Shown one piece after another: positions 53,751 through 62,802 of a DNA stretch of 64,000 nucleotides. Position 1 is the first letter of the stretch; each line of letters begins with the position of its first letter. The position numbers and the translations under genes are program-made. Origin of the DNA: Tenacibaculum skagerrakense (GTDB taxonomy: Bacteria; Bacteroidota; Bacteroidia; Flavobacteriales; Flavobacteriaceae); contig NZ_SLXM01000003.1 of assembly GCF_004345825.1 (NCBI RefSeq), positions 227,187 to 291,186 of the forward strand, in the 5' to 3' direction. The notes under the pieces were generated by a model. The model was not told the origin of the DNA and made no database searches. It saw nothing but the letters and a program-made list of their open reading frames with translations.

Positions 53751-54204
53751 ATTTGATATAATTTTCAAAAAAAGGATAATAATATTCGGTTAAAATTAGT
53801 CCTTTTTTAACTCCTAAAATCTTTTGCTTATGGTTTAAAACCAATAAAGTTGGATAAGATGAAACCTTAAATTTTTTAGCCAATTTTTTATTTAATTCTA
53901 GCCTTTCTTTTGTAACCAAATCTTGGTTAAAAGGAATGTCTGCTTCATATAATATAAAATAGTTATCAGAAAAATGTTTAAATTTTTCAGTACTAAAAAG
54001 CTCTTGATCTAACTTTTTACATGGCCCACACCAATCGGAACCTTTGAAATATACTAACAATGGTTTCTTTTCTTTTTTTGATAGTTGTAAAGCATCTTTA
54101 TAAGTTAAAGACCAAATACTTTTTTTAGCAATTGAATCAATACTTTCTTGAGCTATCAATAAATTAGTAAAGACAAAAAACGTTAGTAATACTATTTTTC
54201 TCAT
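53749..54204 (-). CDS. Secreted thioredoxin-fold protein
   Basis: The 151-residue product has a signal peptide (MRKIVLLTFFVFTNLLIAQ). The thioredoxin domain has SDWCGPCKKLD (Cys59, Cys62), a cis-Pro motif (SSYPTLLVL), and the short form of about 120 residues typical of Bacteroidetes thioredoxin-like proteins of the Thioredoxin_7 type. It should reduce or shuffle disulphides in the periplasm. The partner is unknown. Confidence 0.87.
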   Translation of the reverse strand: MRKIVLLTFFVFTNLLIAQESIDSIAKKSIWSLTYKDALQLSKKEKKPLLVYFKGSDWCGPCKKLDQELFSTEKFKHFSDNYFILYEADIPFNQDLVTKERLELNKKLAKKFKVSSYPTLLVLNHKQKILGVKKGLILTEYYYPFFENYIK

Positions 54205-54452
54205 ATAGCTAATATTAGAGATTTTAAAGTAACAAAAATAATACCAAATGACATAACACTTTATAAGTATATAAAATTGGTAATCAAATCAAATCGTCAT
54301 TTAACTCTTACTGAACTTATATTCTTAATAGTATTAACATAATATTCTGTAAAAGTATATTGAATAAAAACATATTTCTAAAAGTCATTAATATTAATTA
54401 CATTGGTAAACTAAACGCAAAAAACATAATTGTTTATACATAATTTTCCCCA

Positions 54453-56462
54453 ATGAACAGATTAAACAATCATTTTTTGAAGTTTATTCTTTGCTTTAGT
54501 TATTTGTTTTTATACTATTCTTCAAGTTTTGGTTTAAATACATTCAATGATAATCAAGGTAAAATAAATCTTCATAATAGTTCTATTACTGATGATTCTG
54601 AAATCTTATTGAATTCGGGATGGGAATTTTATTGGAATAAATTTATAGCTCCTGAAGAATTTACTATAACAACAATTCCAGACACAATTGTAGAAACAAA
54701 AAGCTGGACAAACTTTTCTCTAAAAAACAAGAAACTTCCTACTTTTGGGTATGCAACCTACAGACTTCAGTTTTCGTTGCCATTAGACAGACCTAGTATT
54801 TCTATTTTTATTCCTGCTGCCTATTCGTCTTCAAAAACATGGATAAATGGAAAGTTAATAGCTGAAATCGGAAAAATAGGTACTACAAAATCTACTACTT
54901 TACATAGAAGATTTTCGCAAACAATTCCTTTAGATATCCATGAATCAAACTTTGAAATCGTAATTCAAGTAGCTAATTTTTATCACACAAAAGCAGGAAT
55001 GGATAAACCTTTACGACTAGGAAAAACAACTTATTTAAACAGTAAAGGAAGAAAAAAAATAATAGCAGACATGCTCTTTATTGGCTGCTTAGGGTTTATA
55101 GGAATCTTTTTTCTATTGTTTTTCTTTTTTTATTGGAATAAAGATAAAGCTATATTACACTTAGGATTTGCCTGTCTTTGTTTGTCCTATATGGCATTAA
55201 GTAGTCGTTATGCACCTTTTACTGATTTATTTCCTACTATAAGTTGGGCATTTATAACTAAAATAGAATATATCTCTCTGTTTTATGCAGGAACTGCTGC
55301 TAGTTTATTTTTTGATAAAATCTTTAAAGGTTATTCTCATAAATTGTATCCTAAATTATTACGCTATTCATTCTATCTATTAGCGTTTTTAGTAATTGTA
55401 CTTCCTGCTCCCTATTTTACAAAGTTTGTAGTTCCTTTTTTGGTATTTATGATTATTAATATTCTGTATGTATTCTTCATCATTGCTAAATCTATAAAGG
55501 AAAAAAAACATGATTCCATATTATTACTAGTAAGTATGTTATTAGGAACCATTGTCTTTTTCTTACACATATTCGTTTTTCTTGGAAAAATAGAAAACAC
55601 TATTATTTATGTGAATTTTGGTTATATAATAGTGTTTTTGTTATTGTCAATGCTTTTAATGTATCGTTTCTCTACTTCATTTAAACAATTGGCAACATCA
55701 AGAGAATTAGCCATAAACCAAGGACTAGAGATTTCTTTACAATCCAAAGAACTGACTAAAGTAAATACAGAACTGAAAGAAAATTTAAAGCAGTTAGAGA
55801 GTTACAATGCCGAATTGGATAGTTTTAATCATATTGTTTCTCACGACCTAAAAGCTCCTTTAGTTGCTATGCATACGCTAATTACATTTATTGAAGAAGA
55901 CTTAGAGTTGGTAATGGATGATAATGCTAAAAAACACTTTGATTTGTTGAAAAACAGAGTTACTAAAATGGATGCATTGATTAATGGTCTTTTAGAATAT
56001 TCTAAAGTTGCTAAAGGAAACAAATCTAAAGAACTATTCAGCTTAAATGGTTTGTTAAAAGACGTAATAGATATACTTAATCACTCTAAACAAAATATAA
56101 TAACCATACCAGACGAAGATATTCAAGTGTATGCTAATAAAATTGAATTAGAGCATGTGTTTCAAAATCTTATAAGCAATGCAATTAAGTATAATGATAA
56201 GGAAAAAACCATCATTGAAATTACAGCCTTAATTACGGATAATGAATACCTATTTTCGGTAAGTGATAATGGTCCTGGTATTGATAGTAAGTATCATTCT
56301 AAAATATTTGAAATGTTTAGTAGATTAGATAAAGACGACGAAAACAGTACTGGAATTGGTCTAACTATTGTCCAAAAGCTTGTTTCTCAAAACAACGGTT
56401 TTATCTCTGTTGAATCTGAAAAAGGACAAGGCACTACAATTAAGTTTAGTTGGAAAATTTAA
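54453..56462 (+). CDS. 7TM-DISM sensor histidine kinase
   Basis: The 669-residue protein has an N-terminal signal and an extracytoplasmic jelly-roll-like sensing domain (about residues 30-195). Seven transmembrane helices follow (about 205-410), then a coiled coil. The kinase core has SHDLKAPL (phospho-acceptor His near 464), NAISNAIKYN, and the ATP lid DNGPGI and STGIGLTIV. No receiver domain is fused. No regulator gene lies next to it, so its partner is elsewhere. The ligand is unknown, possibly a carbohydrate or small molecule. Confidence 0.9.
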   Translation: MNRLNNHFLKFILCFSYLFLYYSSSFGLNTFNDNQGKINLHNSSITDDSEILLNSGWEFYWNKFIAPEEFTITTIPDTIVETKSWTNFSLKNKKLPTFGYATYRLQFSLPLDRPSISIFIPAAYSSSKTWINGKLIAEIGKIGTTKSTTLHRRFSQTIPLDIHESNFEIVIQVANFYHTKAGMDKPLRLGKTTYLNSKGRKKIIADMLFIGCLGFIGIFFLLFFFFYWNKDKAILHLGFACLCLSYMALSSRYAPFTDLFPTISWAFITKIEYISLFYAGTAASLFFDKIFKGYSHKLYPKLLRYSFYLLAFLVIVLPAPYFTKFVVPFLVFMIINILYVFFIIAKSIKEKKHDSILLLVSMLLGTIVFFLHIFVFLGKIENTIIYVNFGYIIVFLLLSMLLMYRFSTSFKQLATSRELAINQGLEISLQSKELTKVNTELKENLKQLESYNAELDSFNHIVSHDLKAPLVAMHTLITFIEEDLELVMDDNAKKHFDLLKNRVTKMDALINGLLEYSKVAKGNKSKELFSLNGLLKDVIDILNHSKQNIITIPDEDIQVYANKIELEHVFQNLISNAIKYNDKEKTIIEITALITDNEYLFSVSDNGPGIDSKYHSKIFEMFSRLDKDDENSTGIGLTIVQKLVSQNNGFISVESEKGQGTTIKFSWKI

Positions 56463-56475
56463 TGCAATTCAACTC

Positions 56476-57009
56476 TTATAATACCTCAATAGATTTGATT
56501 AATAGTTGAAAACTCTCATCTTTTTTATTACTAATTAAAACAGCAATTTCATGAATTGTATTCGAGTTGAAGTTTTCAATATTGAGTTTATTTCCTCGAA
56601 AAGAAGGATAAAAATCAGAAAGAGGTAGTTCAATAGTTTCCCAGTCAATCGATGTAATAAAACTCTGCACGTACCAATATCTTTGATTTCTTTGTGATTT
56701 TAATCTAAACTGATATTTCTTGTTATCTCCTTTTACTTTTAATACTATCTTTTTAGAATTATTATTCAGTTCAATATGAATAGGCAATCTAACCATTGCA
56801 AAACCTCCATTGTTTTCGGTTGACACATTTCCATGAAATTTTCCATTCCCGTTTTCATCTAAAGAGATTTTGGAGTTAGAAATACCTCCCATAACATCAT
56901 CATTGGTAATATACCATTGATTGACATCACTTGATTTGGAAAACGAGTAAATTATAGATTTACTTTGCATCATTACTAAAATAAACAGAAGGCTTATAAA
57001 GTACTTCAT
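56476..57009 (-). CDS. CIA30-family protein
   Basis: The 177-residue product has a signal peptide ending near IIYS. It contains the CIA30 domain: WYITNDDVMGGISNS, GNVSTENNGGFAMVRLPI, LKVKGDNKKYQFRLK, and WETIELPLSDFYPSFRG. In bacteria this carbohydrate-binding-like beta-sandwich family lacks a firmly known function. It is the last gene of the light-response run and starts one base after the preceding stop. Confidence 0.85.
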   Translation of the reverse strand: MKYFISLLFILVMMQSKSIIYSFSKSSDVNQWYITNDDVMGGISNSKISLDENGNGKFHGNVSTENNGGFAMVRLPIHIELNNNSKKIVLKVKGDNKKYQFRLKSQRNQRYWYVQSFITSIDWETIELPLSDFYPSFRGNKLNIENFNSNTIHEIAVLISNKKDESFQLLIKSIEVL

Positions 57010-57010
57010 A

Positions 57011-57691
57011 CTAAAGCTTCAAACTAACAATACCTGCGTCAATAGGAAATACTTGTCCTGAAATTGCAGTAGAAGCATCTGACAATAAATAAGAAGCTAA
57101 ACTCGCCACTTCATCTGCTTTTAAATATTTTTTTAAAGGATGGCGGTTTTCCATATTTTCTTTCAGCTTTTCATTTCTCAATAACTTTTCCGCTAAAGAA
57201 GTATCCGTTACTGTTGGAGCTATACAATTAAAACGAACTTTTGTTGCAAATTCTCCGGCTAACGATTTTGTTAAACCTTCAACAGCCGATTTACTGGCAG
57301 CGACACTTGCATGAAACGGCATTCCTAGTTTTGTTGCTACAGTACTAAATAACACTACACTTGCATCATTATTTTTTAATTGATTAATATACTTTTGAAT
57401 CACTTTTACCGCACCAATTACGTTAATTTCAAAATCATTTCTAAAATCGTCTAACGAAAGTCTGTTAACTGGCTTTAAATTAATGCTTCCAGGACAATAC
57501 ACCAATCCATGAATATCTTCATTTAAATCAGGTAATTCATCTTTTGTAATGTCTACAGAATAATGAGTTATATTTGGATGTGAATCCACTTCACTCCTAC
57601 TAAAATTAATGATTTTATGAGTGTCTTTTAATTGATTAACAATAGCATTTCCAATTCCTTTACTACCTCCTACTACAAGAATGGTTTTCAT
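57011..57691 (-). CDS. Short-chain dehydrogenase/reductase (SDR) family protein
   Basis: The 226-residue classical SDR has the dinucleotide motif VVGGSKGIG and the structural motif VYCPGS (in place of NNAG). The catalytic Ser lies in LFSTVATKLG. ASVAASKSAVEG has Lys but the Tyr position (YxxxK) is Ala, so the usual Tyr is missing and activity may differ. PxxTDT follows. It belongs to the photolyase run, 6 bases after TIGR03643. The substrate is unknown. Confidence 0.83.
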   Translation of the reverse strand: MKTILVVGGSKGIGNAIVNQLKDTHKIINFSRSEVDSHPNITHYSVDITKDELPDLNEDIHGLVYCPGSINLKPVNRLSLDDFRNDFEINVIGAVKVIQKYINQLKNNDASVVLFSTVATKLGMPFHASVAASKSAVEGLTKSLAGEFATKVRFNCIAPTVTDTSLAEKLLRNEKLKENMENRHPLKKYLKADEVASLASYLLSDASTAISGQVFPIDAGIVSLKL

Positions 57692-57697
57692 ATTATA

Positions 57698-57964
57698 TTA
57701 TCTTTTTGATATTTTGTTGTTTGATATATTTCGCTGTCTCGTACACTTAAACCTACCTTTTTCAAATTCACGTTTAGCTTGGTGTTTTGTAGCTCTTCCT
57801 GTAACTCTTTGTCTCCATAACCTAAAGCTTGAAGGTTTCATTTCTCTTCGCATTAAATCTATAACCTCCTGCTCTTTTAAGCCAAACTGAAATTGAATGG
57901 CATCAAAGGTTGTCCGATCTTCCCAAGCCATTTCTATAATTCTATCAATTTCTCTATCCGTCAT
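57698..57964 (-). CDS. TIGR03643 family small protein
   Basis: From ATG 57964 (MTDREIDRIIEMAWEDRTTF) this is 88 residues: a helical N-terminus (ADR-type EMAWEDRTTFDAIQFQFGL), a possible helix-turn-helix (EQEVIDLMRREMKPSSFRLWRQRVTGR), and a basic tail. The family is widely found beside photolyase/cryptochrome genes in marine bacteria. Its function is not described to my knowledge; a DNA-binding or regulator role is possible. It overlaps the 141-residue gene by 11 bases. Confidence 0.8.
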   Translation of the reverse strand: MTDREIDRIIEMAWEDRTTFDAIQFQFGLKEQEVIDLMRREMKPSSFRLWRQRVTGRATKHQAKREFEKGRFKCTRQRNISNNKISKR

Positions 57965-58379
57965 AATAATCAAGCTTTAAAAATTCATTTTTATAATCCA
58001 GCATTTTAGCAATGAATTTCTTGTTTTCTGTATAGTTTTTATTCTTAAGAAACTTAATAAAGTTTCCTTCTGCATGAATACTGAAATAACTAGAATTATA
58101 AACCACTAACTTGTAGTATGGAATACACCAAGAATAACGTTCTAAACGATTAGTAAAGTGAACTAAAATTCCGTTTGGTCGTAACTCTAGATTTCCATAA
58201 TTGAGTTCAGAAAATTGCTTTTGCTTAGGATACAGTTTTTCACTTAACTCATAAATCATAAACCTACCAGAGCCATTTCCGTTCATTTTAAGTCGTTCTA
58301 AGAAAGAAAATGGTTTACCCAATAGTTCTTTGCTATGGATTTTAAAATCTTCGTTATTATATGTTGTATTAAAAATCAT
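57954..58379 (-). CDS. Conserved hypothetical protein of the photolyase cluster
   Basis: The 141-residue cytoplasmic protein lacks a signal peptide and any motif I can name. Visible features are RFMIYELSEKLYP, LELRPNGILVHFTNRLERYSWCIPYYKLVVYNS, and a Lys-rich end. It overlaps the photolyase gene by 4 bases (ATGA) and TIGR03643 by 11, so it is translated with both. A role linked to the light response is inferred only from context. Confidence 0.6.
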   Translation of the reverse strand: MIFNTTYNNEDFKIHSKELLGKPFSFLERLKMNGNGSGRFMIYELSEKLYPKQKQFSELNYGNLELRPNGILVHFTNRLERYSWCIPYYKLVVYNSSYFSIHAEGNFIKFLKNKNYTENKKFIAKMLDYKNEFLKLDYYDG

Positions 58380-59866
58380 TCGTCTCGTAACATTCTGCTT
58401 CTATTAGTAATAGTATGCTTTTTCAATATTCGCACACTTTCTCTAAGTACTTCTTTATCCTTTTTCATATTCCATAAAATATCACTAGCTCTTTTTCTAT
58501 TTTCTTTAATATTAACAATCGGATAAGGATAATCTTTACCAAGTTGACAGTTATTAAATTGTTGATCTAAAGGAGTCATTAAATACGGCTCATGAATAAA
58601 TGGAGTAGGTAAATCTGCTAATTCTGGAACCCACTTTTTAATAAACGTAGCATCAGGATCATGTTCTTGTCCGTTTTTAATAGGATTGTAGATTCTTAGG
58701 TTATTAATACCAGTTTCACCAGCTTGCATTTGCAATTGTGGAAAATGAATTCCCGGTTCAAAATCTAGAAAACATCTTGATAAATGATGTGTTGCTTCTT
58801 GCCAAGGCTGCCATAAAATGTGTGTAAAAAAAGACACTAGCATGGCTCTCATTCTAAAATTTATATACCCTGTTGTGTTTAAGCAACGCATAGACGCATC
58901 AACTAAAGGAAAACCAGTTTGTCCATTTTCCCAAGCTTCTATATATCCTTTAGAGATTGATTTTTTAAGTTTATGATAGCCTTTGTTTACACTCGCATTT
59001 TCCATAGTACATTCCATTTCAAACTTTTGAATAAAATGAGCTTGCCATCGCAATCTTGATATAAATGCTCCTAAATGTCTTTTTCCTTCCGAACTTTGTT
59101 TTACCTCTTTAGCTTTTTGAAAAATTTCTCTGATAGATACATTTCCCCAAGCTATGTAAGGTGATAATCTACTACAACTTGTTCTTGAATCTTCTGGTTT
59201 AGAAATGTGGAACATATACTTTTCATAGCGTTCATTAAAAAATGAATCGGCATATTTCCAAGCCATTTTTGTACCTCCATACTGAAAATTCTTATCCTCA
59301 TCAGTTTTTAAATTAGTTGTATGAAAATATTCAGAAAGTGAATGAATTTCAGATATCGTAATAAAGTTTTCCGAATTAGCTTGAAACTTAATTTGAGTTT
59401 GATACATGTAATCTTCCCACTTTTCAAACCAATCTTCACGATTTAATAGTCCTCTTAAAACACCATTATTAATGTTTTCCGTCCATTCTATAGAATTATT
59501 TCTACAATAACGAGCAAATTCCTTATCTCTATTAAAAGTGACTAATAATCCTGTTTCTTGGTGCGAAAACACCTCACTTATTATATATTTTGACTGTAGT
59601 TGATTAAAAACTGCAGCAATGTCTCCAGTTACACTTAAAACTTTGGTATTGTATTTCGTTAAATCTTCGTTTATATCAGAAATAGATTCTTTGATAAAAT
59701 CCCAATGACGTTTACTATAATGCGCATCATTTAATAAAAGATTTTCAAAAACATATAAAAACAACACTCTTTTACCTGACTGTAATGCATTGTAAATTGC
59801 CTCATTATCATGTAAACGTAAATCTCTCTTTAACCAAACAACGGATATTCTTTCTTTATTCATCAT
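58376..59866 (-). CDS. Cryptochrome/photolyase family protein, class I-like
   Basis: The 496-residue flavoprotein has an N-terminal photolyase antenna domain (VVWLKRDLRLHDN). The FAD-binding domain has RLSPYIAWGNVS, FISRLRWQAHFIQKF, TGFPLVDASMRCLNTTGYINFRMR and AMLVSFFTHILWQPW, carrying Trp residues for electron transfer. It may repair cyclobutane dimers or sense blue light; sequence alone does not decide. It is embedded in a run with two paralogues and overlaps the next gene by 11 bases. Confidence 0.88.
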   Translation of the reverse strand: MMNKERISVVWLKRDLRLHDNEAIYNALQSGKRVLFLYVFENLLLNDAHYSKRHWDFIKESISDINEDLTKYNTKVLSVTGDIAAVFNQLQSKYIISEVFSHQETGLLVTFNRDKEFARYCRNNSIEWTENINNGVLRGLLNREDWFEKWEDYMYQTQIKFQANSENFITISEIHSLSEYFHTTNLKTDEDKNFQYGGTKMAWKYADSFFNERYEKYMFHISKPEDSRTSCSRLSPYIAWGNVSIREIFQKAKEVKQSSEGKRHLGAFISRLRWQAHFIQKFEMECTMENASVNKGYHKLKKSISKGYIEAWENGQTGFPLVDASMRCLNTTGYINFRMRAMLVSFFTHILWQPWQEATHHLSRCFLDFEPGIHFPQLQMQAGETGINNLRIYNPIKNGQEHDPDATFIKKWVPELADLPTPFIHEPYLMTPLDQQFNNCQLGKDYPYPIVNIKENRKRASDILWNMKKDKEVLRESVRILKKHTITNRSRMLRDE

Positions 59867-61379
59867 GAAATTTTAACGTATAACTGCTTTCCTTCTCTTC
59901 TGAATTCTCTAAAAAATTTAAAAACTCTTCTGCCTTACCAAATAATGAATTTCTTTTTTCTAAAGACATTTTATCAAGGTTAGAAATCAACATTTTTAAC
60001 CTTGGATTTTTAGCTAATTGATCACGATTAACATCCATAAATCTCCAAAACAAACCATCCCAAACTTCTTCCCACTCTCCAGAAGTATAATCACTCATTT
60101 TTTTGATGTAATTACTACTACTTATATACGGTTTTGTAGACATTAAACCACCATCTGAAAACAATGTCATTCCATACACATTAGGAACCATTACCCAATC
60201 ATACGCATCAATAAAAAACTCCATAAACCATTGATACACCTGATTTGGATCAAACTCACACAACAACATGAAATTCCCCAGAACCATTAAACGCTCGATA
60301 TGATGTGTATAACCCGTTTTTAGAATTCTTTTTATGGTAGTATCTATTGGTAAAACACCTGTGTTACCAGTATAAAAAGACTCAGGGATATTTCTTGAAT
60401 GATTCCAATAATTTCGTGTTCTTTCTTCTGAACCTTTTACTTCATAAACTCCTCTTATAAACTCTCTCCAACCTAAAATCTGACGTACAAATCCTTCTAG
60501 GGAATTTATTGGAATTTCGTTCTTTGCTGCATACGAAATAGCTGATTCAATAACGTATAAAGGAGATAATAATCCGACGTTAATTAAGGGAGATAAAACA
60601 CTATGATGTAAGAAATTTCTATCTTTTACAATAGCGTCTTCATAATCTCCAAACTCATGAAAACGCACTTCAAAAAACTCCTGTAACCATTTTTCTGCTT
60701 CCTTAAATGTTGTAGGATAAATTTGGAATTGATGCAGTTCACCTAAATTATCTTGAAAGTGTTCATTAATATAAGTTCTAGCTTCTTTGTAATTCTCATT
60801 GATATCAGGAAATAAAACAACTGGTGTCATTTTATTTTTTGGATATTTCTTTCTGTTCTCTGTATCAAACGTCCACTTTCCTCCTACTGGGTCTCCATTT
60901 TGAACTAATATATTTCTTTTGATTCGCTCTTCTTTGTAAAAAGAAGTTTGATAAAATTTCTTCTTACTTTCCTTGAAAAAAGAAGCTAGTTCTTCTTTTG
61001 AATTGATGAATAGAGGATTATCAAACCATTTAATCTTAGCTTTTGATGTAGATTCTTTAATTCTCTTTGATAACCAATTATCTGTAGGATCAAATAAAAA
61101 TAATTCGCTATAACCTTTACTTTCGATTTCTGGTATTAATTTTCTAATATCAGATAAATCATCTTTAGCTTCAATGTAAGTTGTTTTAAAGCCTTTTGTG
61201 TGTAAGTAATTTTCATAAAACTGTAACGTAGCTCTATGAAAAGCTAACTTTTGTTTGTGAAAATTATATTGATTGAAGTACAATAATTCCTCTATCAAAT
61301 ACACATGAGTATCTTTAGTAAGATAATCTGTTATGTTTTTGAATAATTGATGCGGAAATATGATACTAATTTTACTCAT
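59856..61379 (-). CDS. PhrB-like photolyase/cryptochrome (FeS-BCP group) without cluster cysteines
   Basis: The 507-residue protein belongs to the deoxyribodipyrimidine-photolyase-related family of bacterial (6-4) photolyases (PhrB type). Motifs: IIFPHQLF, QILGWREFIRGVYEVKG, MVLGNFMLLCEFDP, and DAYDWVMVPNVYGMTLFSDGG with PYISSSNYIKKMSDY. PhrB has three cysteines after the MSDY; here the sequence is TSGEWEEVWDGLFWRF, without any. Only Cys in MLLCE remains, so the 4Fe-4S cluster is unlikely. It directly follows the DASH gene. Confidence 0.87.
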   Translation of the reverse strand: MSKISIIFPHQLFKNITDYLTKDTHVYLIEELLYFNQYNFHKQKLAFHRATLQFYENYLHTKGFKTTYIEAKDDLSDIRKLIPEIESKGYSELFLFDPTDNWLSKRIKESTSKAKIKWFDNPLFINSKEELASFFKESKKKFYQTSFYKEERIKRNILVQNGDPVGGKWTFDTENRKKYPKNKMTPVVLFPDINENYKEARTYINEHFQDNLGELHQFQIYPTTFKEAEKWLQEFFEVRFHEFGDYEDAIVKDRNFLHHSVLSPLINVGLLSPLYVIESAISYAAKNEIPINSLEGFVRQILGWREFIRGVYEVKGSEERTRNYWNHSRNIPESFYTGNTGVLPIDTTIKRILKTGYTHHIERLMVLGNFMLLCEFDPNQVYQWFMEFFIDAYDWVMVPNVYGMTLFSDGGLMSTKPYISSSNYIKKMSDYTSGEWEEVWDGLFWRFMDVNRDQLAKNPRLKMLISNLDKMSLEKRNSLFGKAEEFLNFLENSEEKESSYTLKFHDE

Positions 61380-62683
61380 TTAGAATAATGTTGTTTGTAA
61401 CCACGTGCGTTGATAATTACCATTTTTATCGTACCTATCTGCCTGTAGTTGTATGTTAAACTTTCGATCTCTGGGATCATTACCTACTCCAGAGACGTAC
61501 TTCCAATTACCATAATTGCTATGTACATCATAATCAATCAACATACTTTCAAAATAGGAAGCACCAATTCTCCAATCTAACTGAAGTTCTTTAGCAAAAT
61601 AGGAAGCCACATTTTGTCGTCCTCGATTACTCATCCAACCTGTTTCCTTCAATTCAATCATATTGGCGTTTACAAATGGTTCATTGGTTTCTCCATTAAT
61701 CCATTGATGGAGTAGTTTCTCATCATTTTTCCAAGAGTAATTCGTTTTTTTATTCCTCCGAGTTTAAACAGTTTATTACCGTGTTTTAACGCTATATATT
61801 TAAAATAATCTCTCCAAATTAACTCAAAAACTAACCAATACGTAGATTCATTTTTTTCGATTGTCGCTTCGTATTTTTTTAGTTCCCAGTAAATTGACTT
61901 TGCAGAGATACATCCATTAGCTAGCCAAGGAGAAAACTTAGAACTGTAATCAACACCTAACAATCCGTTTCGAGTTTTCTTATAATATGAAAGCTTCTTT
62001 GAGTTGAAAAAATACTCTTGTAAACGTTTAAAAGCTTGTGTTTCTCCTCCTGAAAAAGGAAATGCTGAGTAATTAGGTACTGTAAAATCAGAAAAACCTA
62101 GTTTTTCAAGCGTAATCAACTCTGTTTCGTTTTCAATTAAATTTGATGGACTTTTTTTTGAAGGAAAGACTTCCTTCTCTATTACTCCATATTTTTCTAC
62201 TTTTTTACGAAACTCTGTAAAAATGTGAGGTGTTTGGTGGGTCTCAAAAGAAATGTTACTTGGTTCAACTAAGAATTGATCGTAATACTCAAACACCTCA
62301 ACTTGCTCTGGAATTGATGATCTTAAATGCTTTATTTCAAGTGTTTCTTCACTTGTAAACTCTCTCTGAAAAAAAAGAGCATCCGCTTTATACTTTAGAC
62401 AAAATTGTGGCAAAAAACGATGCGGATGCTCATAACATAAGAAGAGAGAAATGTTTAATTTTTTTAAATTATTATGTAAATCGTTAACCGATTCTATGAT
62501 AAATTTTGCTCTATATTTTTCGGTCTTTTTAAAACCATATTCATTAATCTTATATACATTTGGATTGAAACAGTAAACTGCAATTACATGTTCATACTCA
62601 TTACAAGCCTTAAAAAGCACCTTATTATTTCGTACTCTTAAATTGTTGGTAAACCAAACTATGGCTGTTTTTGAGTTTTGCAT
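61380..62683 (-). pseudogene. cry: Cryptochrome DASH interrupted by a frameshift in an A7 run
   Basis: Two pieces form one DASH cryptochrome of about 430 codons. The first, from ATG 62683, carries [31 protein letters not shown] and WRDYFKYIALKHG, then runs off frame into a TAA at 61670. The second frame continues with SWKND, WINGETNEPFVNANMIELKE, WMSNRGRQNVAS and DYDVHSNYGNW. The join is a run of seven T at 61746-61752 (AAAAAAA in the mRNA); adding one A, or slipping back one base, restores it. A mutation, sequencing error or slippage could explain it. Confidence 0.88.
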
Positions 62684-62802
62684 TTTTTACTACAATATTT
62701 AACATTATTCCAATCTCTTTCCCATTTTTTCCTCCAAGTAAAAGGTCTGTTACAACAGAGACATATTTTTGAAGGTAAATGTTCTTTCTTTACTCCTCTC
62801 AC
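62659..62802 (-). CDS. DUF2256 small zinc-ribbon-like protein
   Basis: Reading from GTG 62802 gives 47 residues and TAG at 62659. Motifs: [33 protein letters not shown], which is the DUF2256 pattern with two Cys pairs and the FTWRKKW core. The GTG overlaps the upstream stop as GTGA, and the gene overlaps the start of DASH by 25 bases. DUF2256 genes often sit beside photolyase/cryptochrome genes. The function is not described. Confidence 0.8.
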   Translation of the reverse strand: MRGVKKEHLPSKICLCCNRPFTWRKKWERDWNNVKYCSKKCKTQKQP

